Source: Gp6-AA40 sp036274155 (GTDB lineage: Bacteria > Acidobacteriota > Vicinamibacteria > Vicinamibacterales > UBA2999). Taken from it: a DNA stretch of 64,000 nt. Positions 7,240-16,334 of the stretch are shown in pieces (position 1 is the stretch's first letter; each line of letters opens with the position of its first letter). The stretch spans positions 1-64,000 of the forward strand of contig DASUGH010000043.1 of NCBI GenBank assembly GCA_036274155.1. Direction: 5' to 3'. The notes below the pieces were generated by a model. That model was given only the letters and a program-made list of their open reading frames with translations, was not told the DNA's origin and ran no database searches. Both the position numbers and the translations under genes were made by a program.

Positions 7240-9159
7240 ATGACACGATGTCTGTGTGTACTTACGTGTGTGCTCGTCTGCACCACGAACGCGTTCGCGC
7301 AACTGCCGGTGGTTCCCGGCGCCGTTGGATTCGGGATGGAGACCCGCGCCGCCTACGCGTGCGGTGTCACGCCACGGATCATCCGCGTCACGAACGTGAA
7401 TTCGGGCGGCAGCGGGTCGTTTCGTGCCGCACTGGAGGACCCCTCGCCGCGCGTCATCATCTTCGACGTCAGCGGCACGATTGATCTCACGTCGCAGGTC
7501 ATTGTCTCGAATCCGTGTGTAACGATTGCGGGGCAGACCGCACCGAGCCCCGGGATCACCGTGATGCGGCACGGCATCGAGTTCAACACTCACGACGTGC
7601 TGCTGCAGCACATCCGGATCCGGCCCGGCGATCTCGAATGCAACACCGGCACAGCGGTCTGGAACTACGGCGGTGGACCGTACAACGTCGTCTACGACCA
7701 CGTGTCGGTGTCGTGGTCGCAGGACGAGAGCATCTCCGTCGGCGGCGCGTTCAACGTCACTTTCTGGAACGTCCTCGAAGCCGAAGGGTTGTATTTTGCG
7801 CGAGGGTCGGAAGGCTGCACCGGCGGTGGCGCCGACGTCGGTCATGGCATGCTCGTCTACGCGGGGTCGCAGAACATCTACATGGGCAATTCGATCCTGT
7901 CGACCAACGTTGCGCGCAATCCGTATCAGGAGGGCGACACGACCTTCGTCTTCGCCAATAACCTCGTCTACCAGTGGAGCGGCTCGAACGGATACAACGC
8001 CGCGAACTTCGACGCCGGCGGCTCACCGTTCGGCGGCCCGTGGTACGCGGCGGTGATCGGCAACGTCTTCAAGGCGGGCCCGCAGACTGTCAACCCTGGT
8101 GACACGTGGGCCTTCGTGTACGGCACCGGCGGCGGAGCGCCATGGGGTAATCAAATCTTCCGCAGCGACAACGCGATCGACGCCGGCGGCATGTGGGTCG
8201 GGGATGAGTACAACGGCTTCAGCTACAACCCGAACGTCTCGTGGGTCCCGGTGGGTCTGCCAAGCGGCTTCTCGGCTGGCTGGTCCGGCTCCGTGGAAGG
8301 GAACGTTCTCGCCCGGGCTGGGGCCCGTCCGCTCGATCGCGATGCCGTAGACAATCGCGTCATCGCCGATATCGCGAACCGGAGCGGCGGTTTCATTTCG
8401 AGCCAGGATCAGGTTGGCGGCTGGCCATACCTCCCCACGAATGTGCGGTCGTTGTCGACGCCAGGCAATCCTCATGGTGACGACGATGGCGACGGCTACA
8501 CCAACCTCGAGGAGTGGCTGCACGGCTTCGCGTCCGAGCTCGAGAACGGCTGGTCGAACTACCTGCCGAACGAGGCGCCGGTCAGCATCCAGGAAGCGCC
8601 GGTGGCTTCAGGCGGCGGACAGGCTGTGGCTGCCGGCCCCTCCCCGGATGGTGCAAGAGTCCCATCCGTCGCATACATCGTCGACAACTCCTCCGCGACC
8701 TGGACGATCGGCTACGACGGGATGATCCTCCGAGACGGCCAGGACACCATTGGCCGCGGCGTGCAGATCCTCTGGTACGCCGGCAACATCTATGTGATGG
8801 CCTCCAACGGCAGCTGGTGGGTGTGGGGGGGCGGCTACTCCTGGAGTTTCGTCGGATACGACGATCCGTCCCGGGGCAGCGCCTCGGGCTCGCAGAGCTA
8901 CGTCCCGGGCCCTGCCGTTTCGCCCGATGGCGAGAGGGTGCCGTATGCGGCGTCGATCACCGACAGCTCCGGGTCGACGTGGACGATCGGCTACGACGGG
9001 ATGATCCTCCGCGGCGGCCAGGACACCGTCGGCCGCGGCGTGCAGATCCTCTGGTACGGCGGCAATATCTATGTGATGGCCTCCGACGGCAGCTGGTGGG
9101 TGTGGGGCGGCGGCTACTCGTGGACTTTCATCGGATACGACGATCCGACCTGGTACTAG
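7240..9159 (+). CDS. Secreted pectate-lyase-like right-handed beta-helix protein with duplicated Trp-rich C-terminal domain
   Basis: A 639-aa exported protein with signal peptide about 1-20 (ending NAFAQ). Residues about 25-400 look like a polysaccharide-lyase-type beta-helix: GFGMETR and VTNVNSGGSGSFRAAL, then repeated strand motifs NVVYDHVSVSWSQDE and NVFKAGPQ. A calcium-loop-like GDDDGDGYTNLEEWL follows at about residue 415. The last 180 residues are two copies of a domain with the patterns TWTIGYDGMILR, GVQILWY and GSWWVWGGGYSW. Carbohydrate binding or degradation is likely, but the substrate is unknown. The ATG has AGGA just upstream. Confidence 0.8.
   Translation: MTRCLCVLTCVLVCTTNAFAQLPVVPGAVGFGMETRAAYACGVTPRIIRVTNVNSGGSGSFRAALEDPSPRVIIFDVSGTIDLTSQVIVSNPCVTIAGQTAPSPGITVMRHGIEFNTHDVLLQHIRIRPGDLECNTGTAVWNYGGGPYNVVYDHVSVSWSQDESISVGGAFNVTFWNVLEAEGLYFARGSEGCTGGGADVGHGMLVYAGSQNIYMGNSILSTNVARNPYQEGDTTFVFANNLVYQWSGSNGYNAANFDAGGSPFGGPWYAAVIGNVFKAGPQTVNPGDTWAFVYGTGGGAPWGNQIFRSDNAIDAGGMWVGDEYNGFSYNPNVSWVPVGLPSGFSAGWSGSVEGNVLARAGARPLDRDAVDNRVIADIANRSGGFISSQDQVGGWPYLPTNVRSLSTPGNPHGDDDGDGYTNLEEWLHGFASELENGWSNYLPNEAPVSIQEAPVASGGGQAVAAGPSPDGARVPSVAYIVDNSSATWTIGYDGMILRDGQDTIGRGVQILWYAGNIYVMASNGSWWVWGGGYSWSFVGYDDPSRGSASGSQSYVPGPAVSPDGERVPYAASITDSSGSTWTIGYDGMILRGGQDTVGRGVQILWYGGNIYVMASDGSWWVWGGGYSWTFIGYDDPTWY
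8632..9156 (+). repeat. Internal duplication encoding two Trp-rich domains
   Basis: Two direct copies, about 8632-8870 and 8908-9156, are very similar in DNA and protein. Shared stretches include TGGACGATCGGCTACGACGG and GGCGTGCAGATCCTCTGGTA. High nucleotide identity suggests a recent duplication or gene conversion. Each copy encodes about 80 residues ending GYDDP. Confidence 0.85.
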
Positions 9160-9275
9160 AACGCGACCGCGACGCAGACCACCGCAGACGCGCTCCACAG
9201 GCGCCTCGCGATCTGCCGGCGACCTGACCTTCGTCGGCCGCGGTGACCTGAACCCGACGAATCGACCGGGCGGTG

Positions 9276-10853
9276 TCAGGAGGACGTCTTCTGGCGCTGC
9301 CCGGCCTTGTTCATCAGGGTGCTGATGTCGTCGTTGCGAATCAGGTCCGGCGCAGTCCAGCCGTCCAGATCGTATTCCGACATGCACTGCTCGGCGAACC
9401 CCTTGTATCTGGCGGCTGCGCCGGTGATCTCGGCCACCATCAGCGTCTCGAAGCGGATGCTTTCGTGGTTGCCGAAGTAGTTGCGCTCGTAGAGCTCGTG
9501 GCGTCCACCGAACTCGCTGCCAATCGCATCCCAGAGCAGCTTCATGAGCTTGACACGCTGCTCGGCCGAGTACCCGTTCGATCCGCGGACGAACTGATCG
9601 AGATACGGGCGCAGCTCGGGCACCTTGAAATCCAGGGCGCTCGAGGGCAGGTAGATGAGTGCGCTGGCCAGCGTGTTCTCGATGATCTCCTTGATGCGCG
9701 GGTACGCGGTGCTCGCCATGACGCGATAGGCGAGGCCGTAATCGAGATTTGGCAGGACGTGGCCCTCGGTCCACGGCATGGTCGTGCGTGCCATCGCGTC
9801 GGTGAGGCCCCAGAAGAGGTTTCGCCACGCCAGCACTTCACCGACCTGTGCCTGTACCCCTCGGAATTCCTTGGCGCCGGTCGCTTCCACGGCCTTCAAG
9901 AGAAGGCCCGCCAGAAAATCCATCTTCACGGCGAGCCGGGTGCAGCCCTGGAACATGAATCGCGGCAGGAATCCCGACCGCGGAAAGAAGTTGTTCACCT
10001 TGTCGATGTCGCCGTAAGCGAACACGTTTTCCCACGGCACCAGCACCTTGTCGAAAATCAGGATGGAGTCGTTCTCGTCCATGCGGCTCGACAGCGGATA
10101 GTCGAAAGGCGTGCCTGTCGTCGCCGCCGCCATCTCGTAGGACGGCCGGCACAGCAACTTCACGCCCGGCGCACCGGTTGGAACGATGCAGACGAATGCG
10201 AACGGCTTCGTCTTGATGGGCAGCGCACCGTTGTTGGCGATGAAATTCAGGTGGGTCAGCGACGAGGTGGTGGCAACCACCTTCGCGCCGCTCACGACCA
10301 GGCCTGCGTCGGTTTCCTCCTCGACGTGCATGTACACGTCCTTCACGTCGTCGAGCGGTCGATTGCGATCGACGGGAGGATTCACGATCGCGTGGTTGAC
10401 GAACGAGACTTCCTCCTGCACCCGCGTGTACCAGCGCCGCGCGTTCTCCTCGTACGGCTCGTAGAATGCGGAGTTGGCGCCGAGCGTCGCCAGAAAGGCG
10501 GCTTTGTAATCGGGGCTGCGGCCGATCCAGCCGTACGAGACGCGCGCCCACTGGGCGATCGCGTCGCGCGCGGCCACGAGCTCGTCGACGCTGCGCGAGG
10601 CCCGGTAGAACCGGTGCGTATAGCCGCCGCTGCCGGTGTCGGTCGGCATCGTCAGCACGTCCTTGTGCACCGGGTCGTGCAGCGCGTCGTAGAGGCGGGC
10701 GATCATGCGCGCGGTATTGCGGAAGGCGGGATGCGTCGTGACATCCTTCACGCGCTCGCCATAGATCCAGATTTCCCGGCCGTCACGCAGGCTCTCGAGG
10801 TATTCCTCACCGGTGAACGGCCGGGTCCGGCCGGTGGTCTGTGCAGTCATCAT
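9276..10853 (-). CDS. hpaB: 4-hydroxyphenylacetate 3-monooxygenase-type flavin-dependent oxygenase
   Basis: A 525-aa protein of the HpaB/4-hydroxybutyryl-CoA dehydratase fold group. HpaB-like landmarks are FTGEEYLESLRDGREIWIYGERV at the N-terminus, RSPDYKAAFLATLGAN, PLSSRMDENDSILIFDKVLVPWENVF and the C-terminal GRHELYERNYFGNHE. The known reaction is FADH2-dependent ortho-hydroxylation of a phenolic substrate, with flavin supplied by a separate reductase (HpaC). No reductase or meta-cleavage gene is nearby, so the physiological substrate is uncertain. Two ATGs (10853, 10850) are in tandem; GGAGG spacing slightly favours the second. Confidence 0.9.
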   Translation of the reverse strand: MMTAQTTGRTRPFTGEEYLESLRDGREIWIYGERVKDVTTHPAFRNTARMIARLYDALHDPVHKDVLTMPTDTGSGGYTHRFYRASRSVDELVAARDAIAQWARVSYGWIGRSPDYKAAFLATLGANSAFYEPYEENARRWYTRVQEEVSFVNHAIVNPPVDRNRPLDDVKDVYMHVEEETDAGLVVSGAKVVATTSSLTHLNFIANNGALPIKTKPFAFVCIVPTGAPGVKLLCRPSYEMAAATTGTPFDYPLSSRMDENDSILIFDKVLVPWENVFAYGDIDKVNNFFPRSGFLPRFMFQGCTRLAVKMDFLAGLLLKAVEATGAKEFRGVQAQVGEVLAWRNLFWGLTDAMARTTMPWTEGHVLPNLDYGLAYRVMASTAYPRIKEIIENTLASALIYLPSSALDFKVPELRPYLDQFVRGSNGYSAEQRVKLMKLLWDAIGSEFGGRHELYERNYFGNHESIRFETLMVAEITGAAARYKGFAEQCMSEYDLDGWTAPDLIRNDDISTLMNKAGQRQKTSS

Positions 10854-10926
10854 GCCCTCCCCTGCTCCTGCGTCGAGTTCCTCACCGAGAGCAAGTATGG
10901 TCTACGAGTGGGCGTTTTCGCCAGCG

Positions 10927-13125
10927 TCAGAGGATCGGCGGGAGTGAACCGGACGATTCACGCTTGCAGAGTGCGACCAGCACGCTGATCAGCACCTCGG
11001 GATCGACCGGTTTCGGCAGGTGGACGTCGAATCCGGCGGCCTGCGCTTTTTCAGCGTCCTCACGCCTGGCGTATGCGGTGAGCGCGATGGCTGGCTGGGT
11101 GAACCCATCCGTACGCAGGCTCTGCATGAGCGCATACCCGTTCTCTTCGTCCATCGCGATATCGGAAATGAGCACGTCCGCGGCCGCGCTGCGGAGGCAG
11201 CGACGCGCCTCGTCCGCCGACGCCGCGGTTTCGACGTCAGCCCCCGCCTGCTCCAGCAGCACACGCACCGCTTCCCGCGATCCCGGGTCGTCATCCACGA
11301 CGAGCACGCGAATCGAGGCCAGGCTATCGGCCGAACCTCCCTGGCCGGATCGGTCCGGATCTGCCGTGAGCGCTTCCTCGTGCAGCGGCAACGTCACCAC
11401 GAAGGTGGCGCCAGCGTTCCGTCCGCCGCTCTCGGCTCTGACGCTTCCTCCGTGCAGCTCCACGAGCTGACGCACCAGCGCCAGACCGAGGCCGAGACCT
11501 TGGTTCGCCGTGCGGGCGTCGCGGTCTGCCCGTCTGAACCAACCGAAGACGTGCGGCAGGAATTCCGCATCGATGCCGATGCCGTTGTCGGTGACGGTCA
11601 CTTCGACGAGCCCGCCCACGTTTCGCACACGAACGGTCACGCGACCACCTGATGGCGTGAACTTGACGGCGTTCCAGAGCAGGTTCCAGATCACTTGCTG
11701 GATCCGCTGGGGATCCGCGTGCACCGTCAGACGGGCGTCGTCCATATCGACGCCGATGTGGACATCCTTTTCGTCGGCGCGCGGTCCCACGGCATCGACG
11801 GCGGCCTCGACTACGGCAGCGAGCCGCGTCGGGACACGCTCCATCCGGATACGTCCCGCCGCGATGCCGGTGACGTCGAGCAGGTCCTCGATCAGGCGGC
11901 GCTGCGCTTCGGCGCCGCGCTCGATGGCCGCGGCCGCGCGCTGGACCCGCTCAGGATCCATCCGGCCTGTCTTCAGTGTGTGCGCCCAACCGCGAATGGC
12001 CGTGAGCGGCGTTCTGAGCTCGTGCGAGAGCATGGCCAGGAACTGGTCTTTTGAACGGTTGGCGGCCTCGGCTTCGCGTCTTGCGGCCTTTTCCCGTGTG
12101 ACGAGCTCGGCAATGTCTTTCGCCATCCCTGCCACGGCTCTCCCGAGGTCGCGAACTTCCGAGGGTCCCGCAATCGGGACTGGCTTGCCGAAGTCGCCCG
12201 CCTGCAGCGCACGGGCGGTCTGCGCCAGCCGTGTCACCGGCGCGGCCACGAACTGCGCGGCGAAGAGCGAGAGCAGGATGCCGATCACGATGAACGTGAG
12301 ACCTTGACCGGCGAGGTCGTATCGCAGGCTCCGCGCCGGCGCGCGGGCTGCGGCCTCGGACAGCAGCACGACGATGCACGTTCCGGGCAGGGCCCTGGCT
12401 CGCCGGAACGCCGGGACGACCGGATCGCCGGCGTAACTCGTCATGACGCTCTGTCTGGTGTCCGACCGCCGGCATTGATCGGCTTCCGAGGTCAACGTGA
12501 TGACCTTCGTCGTCTGCAGCGGCGTCAGCGGCCGCCCGCCCGCATCGATCAGGATGACCTCGTCGACCGGAGTGGCAAGTCCTGTGGAATCGCTGAAGAG
12601 CGACACGACGTCGGTGCTGTCGAACCGGAGCACGAGGCGTGCATCGCCGCGGGTCGCGGCCATGATGTAGTCGACGAGCCGTCCCTTCGCGGCCACCGTC
12701 CAGCCGTCTGAACCCGCCGTTTCGCCGACCGGTCCGCCGGCCACTCCAACCGTCCGGTCGCGAAACGTCAGGGCCGCTCCGGTGGCGCGCTCCGTCGTCA
12801 GGAACTCCGTGAGCATCGCCTGCACGCAGTCTTCGTCCCACCCGTAGCCGCGTCGTCCTGCCGGTTCGCCGCAGATGGATTCGGCGCGTTCCAGGAAGCC
12901 GGCCGCGCGGCGCTGGCGCGACTCGAGCAGCAGCGTCAACAGCTGGTCGCGGGTCGTGGCGGTCACCCGGGCGTCGTGCCGGGCCGCGTCAATCAGCTTG
13001 TCAATGGAGTCGGTGTACGCAAACACACCGAGCAGGATGGCTGTCACTGCCACGAGCACGGCAAACGTCAGCAGCAGCTGCGCGGTCAGCGAGATCGATC
13101 GCGGCAGAAACGACGACAGCTTCAC
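10927..13125 (-). CDS. Hybrid sensor histidine kinase with C-terminal receiver domain
   Basis: A 732-aa membrane protein. TM1 is at about 12-37, an extracytoplasmic sensor region of about 230 residues follows, then TM2 at about 272-295 (GLTFIVIGILLSLFAAQFV) and HAMP. The HisKA box is FLAMLSHELRTPLTAI with the phospho-His at about 367. The HATPase domain has NLLWNAVKFTPSGG, VTDNGIGID and GLGLGLALVRQLVELHGG. The C-terminal receiver is VLVVDDDPGSREAV...LISDIAMDEENG with the phospho-Asp near 660. No DNA-binding output regulator lies adjacent, so the downstream partner is unknown. The ligand cannot be predicted. Confidence 0.93.
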   Translation of the reverse strand: MKLSSFLPRSISLTAQLLLTFAVLVAVTAILLGVFAYTDSIDKLIDAARHDARVTATTRDQLLTLLLESRQRRAAGFLERAESICGEPAGRRGYGWDEDCVQAMLTEFLTTERATGAALTFRDRTVGVAGGPVGETAGSDGWTVAAKGRLVDYIMAATRGDARLVLRFDSTDVVSLFSDSTGLATPVDEVILIDAGGRPLTPLQTTKVITLTSEADQCRRSDTRQSVMTSYAGDPVVPAFRRARALPGTCIVVLLSEAAARAPARSLRYDLAGQGLTFIVIGILLSLFAAQFVAAPVTRLAQTARALQAGDFGKPVPIAGPSEVRDLGRAVAGMAKDIAELVTREKAARREAEAANRSKDQFLAMLSHELRTPLTAIRGWAHTLKTGRMDPERVQRAAAAIERGAEAQRRLIEDLLDVTGIAAGRIRMERVPTRLAAVVEAAVDAVGPRADEKDVHIGVDMDDARLTVHADPQRIQQVIWNLLWNAVKFTPSGGRVTVRVRNVGGLVEVTVTDNGIGIDAEFLPHVFGWFRRADRDARTANQGLGLGLALVRQLVELHGGSVRAESGGRNAGATFVVTLPLHEEALTADPDRSGQGGSADSLASIRVLVVDDDPGSREAVRVLLEQAGADVETAASADEARRCLRSAAADVLISDIAMDEENGYALMQSLRTDGFTQPAIALTAYARREDAEKAQAAGFDVHLPKPVDPEVLISVLVALCKRESSGSLPPIL

Positions 13126-13191
13126 CAGGCTTTTCCGGCTGTCGAGGGAGCGGGTTCATGCTCCGCCCCGTGGGCAGCGGGGCGGGTGTCG

Positions 13192-14136
13192 TTACTTCGC
13201 GGCGCCGTGCGCCGCGCGGTACCAATCGATGGTCTGCCGGAGGCCAACGTCGAAGCTGATCATCGGTCGGTAGCCCAGCAACCGCTGCGCCTTTTCGATG
13301 TCGGCCTGCGAGGCGCGCACGTCGCCGGCACGCGGCGCTGCGAACTGCGGCTCGATCGTGGACCCTACCAGCGTCCGGATGGTCTTGAAGAGATGGTTCA
13401 GCGACACGCGATTCCCCATGGCGACGTTGATGACCTCGCCGCTGGCGTCGCGCGCCTCGCAGGCGCGCAGGACACCGTCGACGACGTTGGCGACGTAGGT
13501 GAAGTCGCGCGTCTGTTCGCCGTCACCGTAGATCGTCGGCCTGCGTCCTTCGCAGAGCGCGCTGATGAACAAAGAGATGACGCCCGAATAGGGCGACGAG
13601 GGATCCTGCCGCGGGCCGAAGACGTTGAAGTAGCGAATCGTCACCGTCTCCAGTCCGTAGAGCGACGTGAACAGCTGGCAATACTTTTCGGCGACGAGCT
13701 TCTGGAGCGCGTACGGCGACACCGGTGCCGTCGGCATGGTCTCGACCTTGGGCAACGTCGCAGCGTTCCCGTACGCCGACGACGAGCCGGCGTACACGAC
13801 GCGTCGGACACCTTCGTCGCGGGCGGCGACGAGCAGGGTCAGCGACGCATCGACGTTCGCGCGGTTGGAGGCGATTGGCTCCTGCACCGAGCGCGGAACC
13901 GACGGTATCGCGGCCTGGTGGAGAACGAAGTCCACGCCCTTGACGGCGCGCCGGGCCACCTCGAGATCAGCGAGATCGCCCTCGATGAACTCGACCGACT
14001 TCACATGTCCGAGGTTCTCGCGCCTGCCCGTCACGAGATTGTCGACAACGCGAACGGTCTCGCCCCTTCGGGCCAGTTCTTCGACCAGGTGAGAACCGAT
14101 GAATCCAGCGCCACCTGTCACCAGGTAGTGAGACAT
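13192..14136 (-). CDS. NAD-dependent sugar-nucleotide epimerase/dehydratase (UDP-GlcNAc 4-epimerase-like)
   Basis: A 314-aa extended short-chain dehydrogenase. The Rossmann motif TGGAGFIGSHLVEEL is at residues 7-21. The catalytic elements are the SSSSAYG serine and YALQK for YxxxK. Later come IRYFNVFGPRQDPSSPYSGV and GDGEQTRDFTYV, a pattern typical of UDP-N-acetylglucosamine/galactosamine 4-epimerases and related enzymes. The exact substrate is not determinable from motifs. It stands alone between the kinase gene and rnpB and could feed cell-surface polysaccharide synthesis. Confidence 0.85.
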   Translation of the reverse strand: MSHYLVTGGAGFIGSHLVEELARRGETVRVVDNLVTGRRENLGHVKSVEFIEGDLADLEVARRAVKGVDFVLHQAAIPSVPRSVQEPIASNRANVDASLTLLVAARDEGVRRVVYAGSSSAYGNAATLPKVETMPTAPVSPYALQKLVAEKYCQLFTSLYGLETVTIRYFNVFGPRQDPSSPYSGVISLFISALCEGRRPTIYGDGEQTRDFTYVANVVDGVLRACEARDASGEVINVAMGNRVSLNHLFKTIRTLVGSTIEPQFAAPRAGDVRASQADIEKAQRLLGYRPMISFDVGLRQTIDWYRAAHGAAK

Positions 14137-14318
14137 CTGAAAGTGACCTCAGCAAGAAACCTGCCCGTGGTGACGCGTGACCTCGTGATGCTGCAACGGC
14201 GGCCGGCGGGCGGGACCGTGACACACGGTGCAGTCTTTACCGCGGGAAGCCGCTCCGGGGAAGGGGCGGCCTCAAGCGAAGTGCGTTTCCGTAATAGAGC
14301 TTACGAAGGAGGAAGCAG

Positions 14319-14793
14319 TGTCGCAACCGGCCGGTAAGCCGAATTCTGTCCGCCTACGCCGGTGGGGGCCTCGCGGCCTCCACCGGCTTCGGCGGGACGA
14401 CCATTCATCTAGGCTCACGATCGCTCGCGAGCTCCAGCGACCTACCCGGTGGCATCGGACGGGCCGTCCGATCGGCCGTCTGCGGTTGCCCGCGCGCGGC
14501 CGCTGCCACCCTATTTGGTCTTGCTCCGGGCGGGGTTTTGCCTGCCGCCGACGTTGCCGCCAGCGCGGTGCGCTCTTACCGCACCTTTTCACCCTTACCC
14601 TTCGACTCGGCCTCGCCTCTCGGCGAGGCCTCGCTCAGGGCGGTATATTTTCTGTGCCACTGATCCGTCAGGTTGCCCTGCCCGGGAGTTACCCGGCGCC
14701 CTGCCCTGTGGAGTTCGGACTTTCCTCTCCCTCCAGTACTTCGCGGCAGCGCCGCGGTTTCCGGAAGCAGCGGTCGTCTGGCCGGCTGCGACA
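14319..14793 (-). ncRNA. rnpB: RNase P RNA component
   Basis: Recognised from conserved blocks on the minus strand. Near the 5' end is the GGGAGAGGAAAGTCCGAAC-like block (around 14720-14735), followed by the CACAGGGCAGGG region. Near the 3' end is ACAGAATTCGGCTTACCGGCC. The ends form helix P1: the 14 bases at 14793-14780 pair with 14332-14319, with one G-U. About 475 nt is longer than the roughly 380-nt E. coli RNA, and the extra length seems to be in GC-rich extension helices. It processes tRNA 5' ends. Confidence 0.93.
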
Positions 14794-14806
14794 AGGTGAT
14801 TATCGC

Positions 14807-14852
14807 ATTGACGGATTGACGGATTGACGGATTGACGGATTGACGGATTGAC
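14807..14852. repeat. 8-bp tandem repeat, unit GGATTGAC
   Basis: Five perfect head-to-tail copies of GGATTGAC preceded by a partial ATTGAC, directly upstream of the rnpB 5' end and downstream of the ntrX-like stop. No protein is encoded. It is a simple-sequence repeat that may vary in copy number by slippage. Its position overlaps the likely rnpB promoter region. Confidence 0.9.
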
Positions 14853-14889
14853 GATTGTCGAATCGGGGAGTGGCTGACTTCGTCTTCGT

Positions 14890-16296
14890 TCAGCCGTCCG
14901 TTTCCTGCTTGATTCCGTACTGCTCGAGCTTCTTATAGAGGTTGCTCCGTGGCGTGTCGATGATCTCGGCCGTCTTCGAGATGTTCCAGTTCGTCTCGCG
15001 GAGCTTCTGAACGAGGTAGGCGCGCTCGGCTGCGTCCTTGAACTCGCGGAGGGTTCCAGCGGAAGCCTTGTCGACGGGCAGCGGCGCAACAGCGGGATCT
15101 TCGGGTGGCGGCGCGACCCGTGCGGACGATTCACCACCTCTGAGCTCGGCCGGCAGATCGTCCACACGCACGACATCTCCTGGAGCCATGATCATCACGC
15201 GCTCGACGGCATTGCGCAGCTCGCGGATGTTGCCGCGCCAGCGGTATCGCTGAAGCGCCTCCATCGCCGCCGTCTCGAAGCGCTTCGGCTTGAGGTTGTG
15301 CTCGTCGCTCGTACGGCGGGCGAAGTGCTGTACGAGCAGCGGAATATCGTCACGGCGCTCGCGCAGCGGCGGCACGACGATCGGGATGACGTTCAGGCGG
15401 AAGTAGAGATCCTCGCGGAACTCGCCGCGCTGAATCGCTTCCTCGAGGTTCTTGTTGGTGGCGGCGATGACCCGCACATCGACCTTGGTGGTGCGCGCCG
15501 AGCCGATGCGCTCGACCTCCTGCTCCTGCAGCACGCGGAGCACCTTGGCCTGGGTCTTCGGACTCATGTCCCCGATCTCGTCCAGGAAGATCGTTCCGCG
15601 ATCGGCCTGCTCGAACTTGCCGATCTGCTTTTCAGTGGCGCCGGTGAACGAACCTTTCTCGTGCCCGAAGAGCTCTGACTCGATCAGCTCCTCCGGAATG
15701 GCCGCACAGTTCACCTGAATGAAACGCTGCCCCGCCCGCGGGCTGTTCCGGTGAATCGTGCGGGCGACCAGCTCCTTGCCGACGCCGCTCTCGCCAAGGA
15801 GCAGCACGGTGGCGTTGGTCGGCGCCGCCCGTTTCACCGACTCGAGGACTTTCCGCAGCGAAGCGCTCTGGCCGACGATCTCGTACTTCGACTCGGTGGC
15901 CAACCTGAGCTCGCGGTTCTCCTGACGGAGCTCGCGCACTTCGAGCCCTTTGGCCACCGTCACCAGGACCCGCTCGCTCGTGAACGGTTTCTCGATGAAA
16001 TCGAACGCCCCGAGCCGCGTCGCCTGCATGGCGTCGGTGATGGTGCCGTGCCCGGAAATCATCGCCACCGGCAGCGCTTCGTCCAGACGACGGATCTCTG
16101 CCAGCGTCTCGAGACCGTTCATCCCCGGCATCTTGATGTCGAGCAGGACCAGATCGGGCGATTCGCGCTTGACGGTCGTGATGCCATCAGGGCCGGAGGC
16201 CGCGCCGATGAACTCGTAATCTTCGTACTCGAGGATCATCTTCAACGAGTCGCGGATGGCGGCCTCGTCGTCGATGATCAGGATGCGCGGTTTCAT
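14890..16296 (-). CDS. ntrX: NtrX-like sigma54-dependent response regulator
   Basis: A 468-aa three-domain regulator. The receiver is at about 1-120 with acidic pocket DDE and phospho-Asp in LVLLDIKMPG. The AAA+ domain is at about 140-380: Walker A GESGVGKELVA, intact loop GSFTGA, Walker B GTIFLDEIGDM. A Fis-type HTH ends the protein (NWNISKTAEIIDTPRSNLYKKLEQYGI). The C-terminal segment after residue 400 resembles NtrX more than NtrC. The ATG at 16296 is chosen because the receiver begins right after it (MKPRILIIDDE). No cognate kinase (NtrY) lies nearby. It is 38 bases downstream of the HtrA gene. Confidence 0.9.
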   Translation of the reverse strand: MKPRILIIDDEAAIRDSLKMILEYEDYEFIGAASGPDGITTVKRESPDLVLLDIKMPGMNGLETLAEIRRLDEALPVAMISGHGTITDAMQATRLGAFDFIEKPFTSERVLVTVAKGLEVRELRQENRELRLATESKYEIVGQSASLRKVLESVKRAAPTNATVLLLGESGVGKELVARTIHRNSPRAGQRFIQVNCAAIPEELIESELFGHEKGSFTGATEKQIGKFEQADRGTIFLDEIGDMSPKTQAKVLRVLQEQEVERIGSARTTKVDVRVIAATNKNLEEAIQRGEFREDLYFRLNVIPIVVPPLRERRDDIPLLVQHFARRTSDEHNLKPKRFETAAMEALQRYRWRGNIRELRNAVERVMIMAPGDVVRVDDLPAELRGGESSARVAPPPEDPAVAPLPVDKASAGTLREFKDAAERAYLVQKLRETNWNISKTAEIIDTPRSNLYKKLEQYGIKQETDG

Positions 16297-16334
16297 GTCA
16301 GCGGATCGAGAGCGGTCGGACGGCGTTCGGTGTG

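Noticed and set aside
6848..7246. Minus-strand frame of 132 codons in the gap before the beta-helix protein gene
   Set aside because: No domain, no ribosome site and overlap with the upstream region of a better supported gene.
9273..10988. Plus-strand 571-codon frame opposite hpaB
   Set aside because: Full overlap with a convincing HpaB homologue on the other strand; composition is typical of antisense frames.
14807..14852. Possible CRISPR array
   Set aside because: The unit is only 8 bp with no spacers, so it is a simple tandem repeat.
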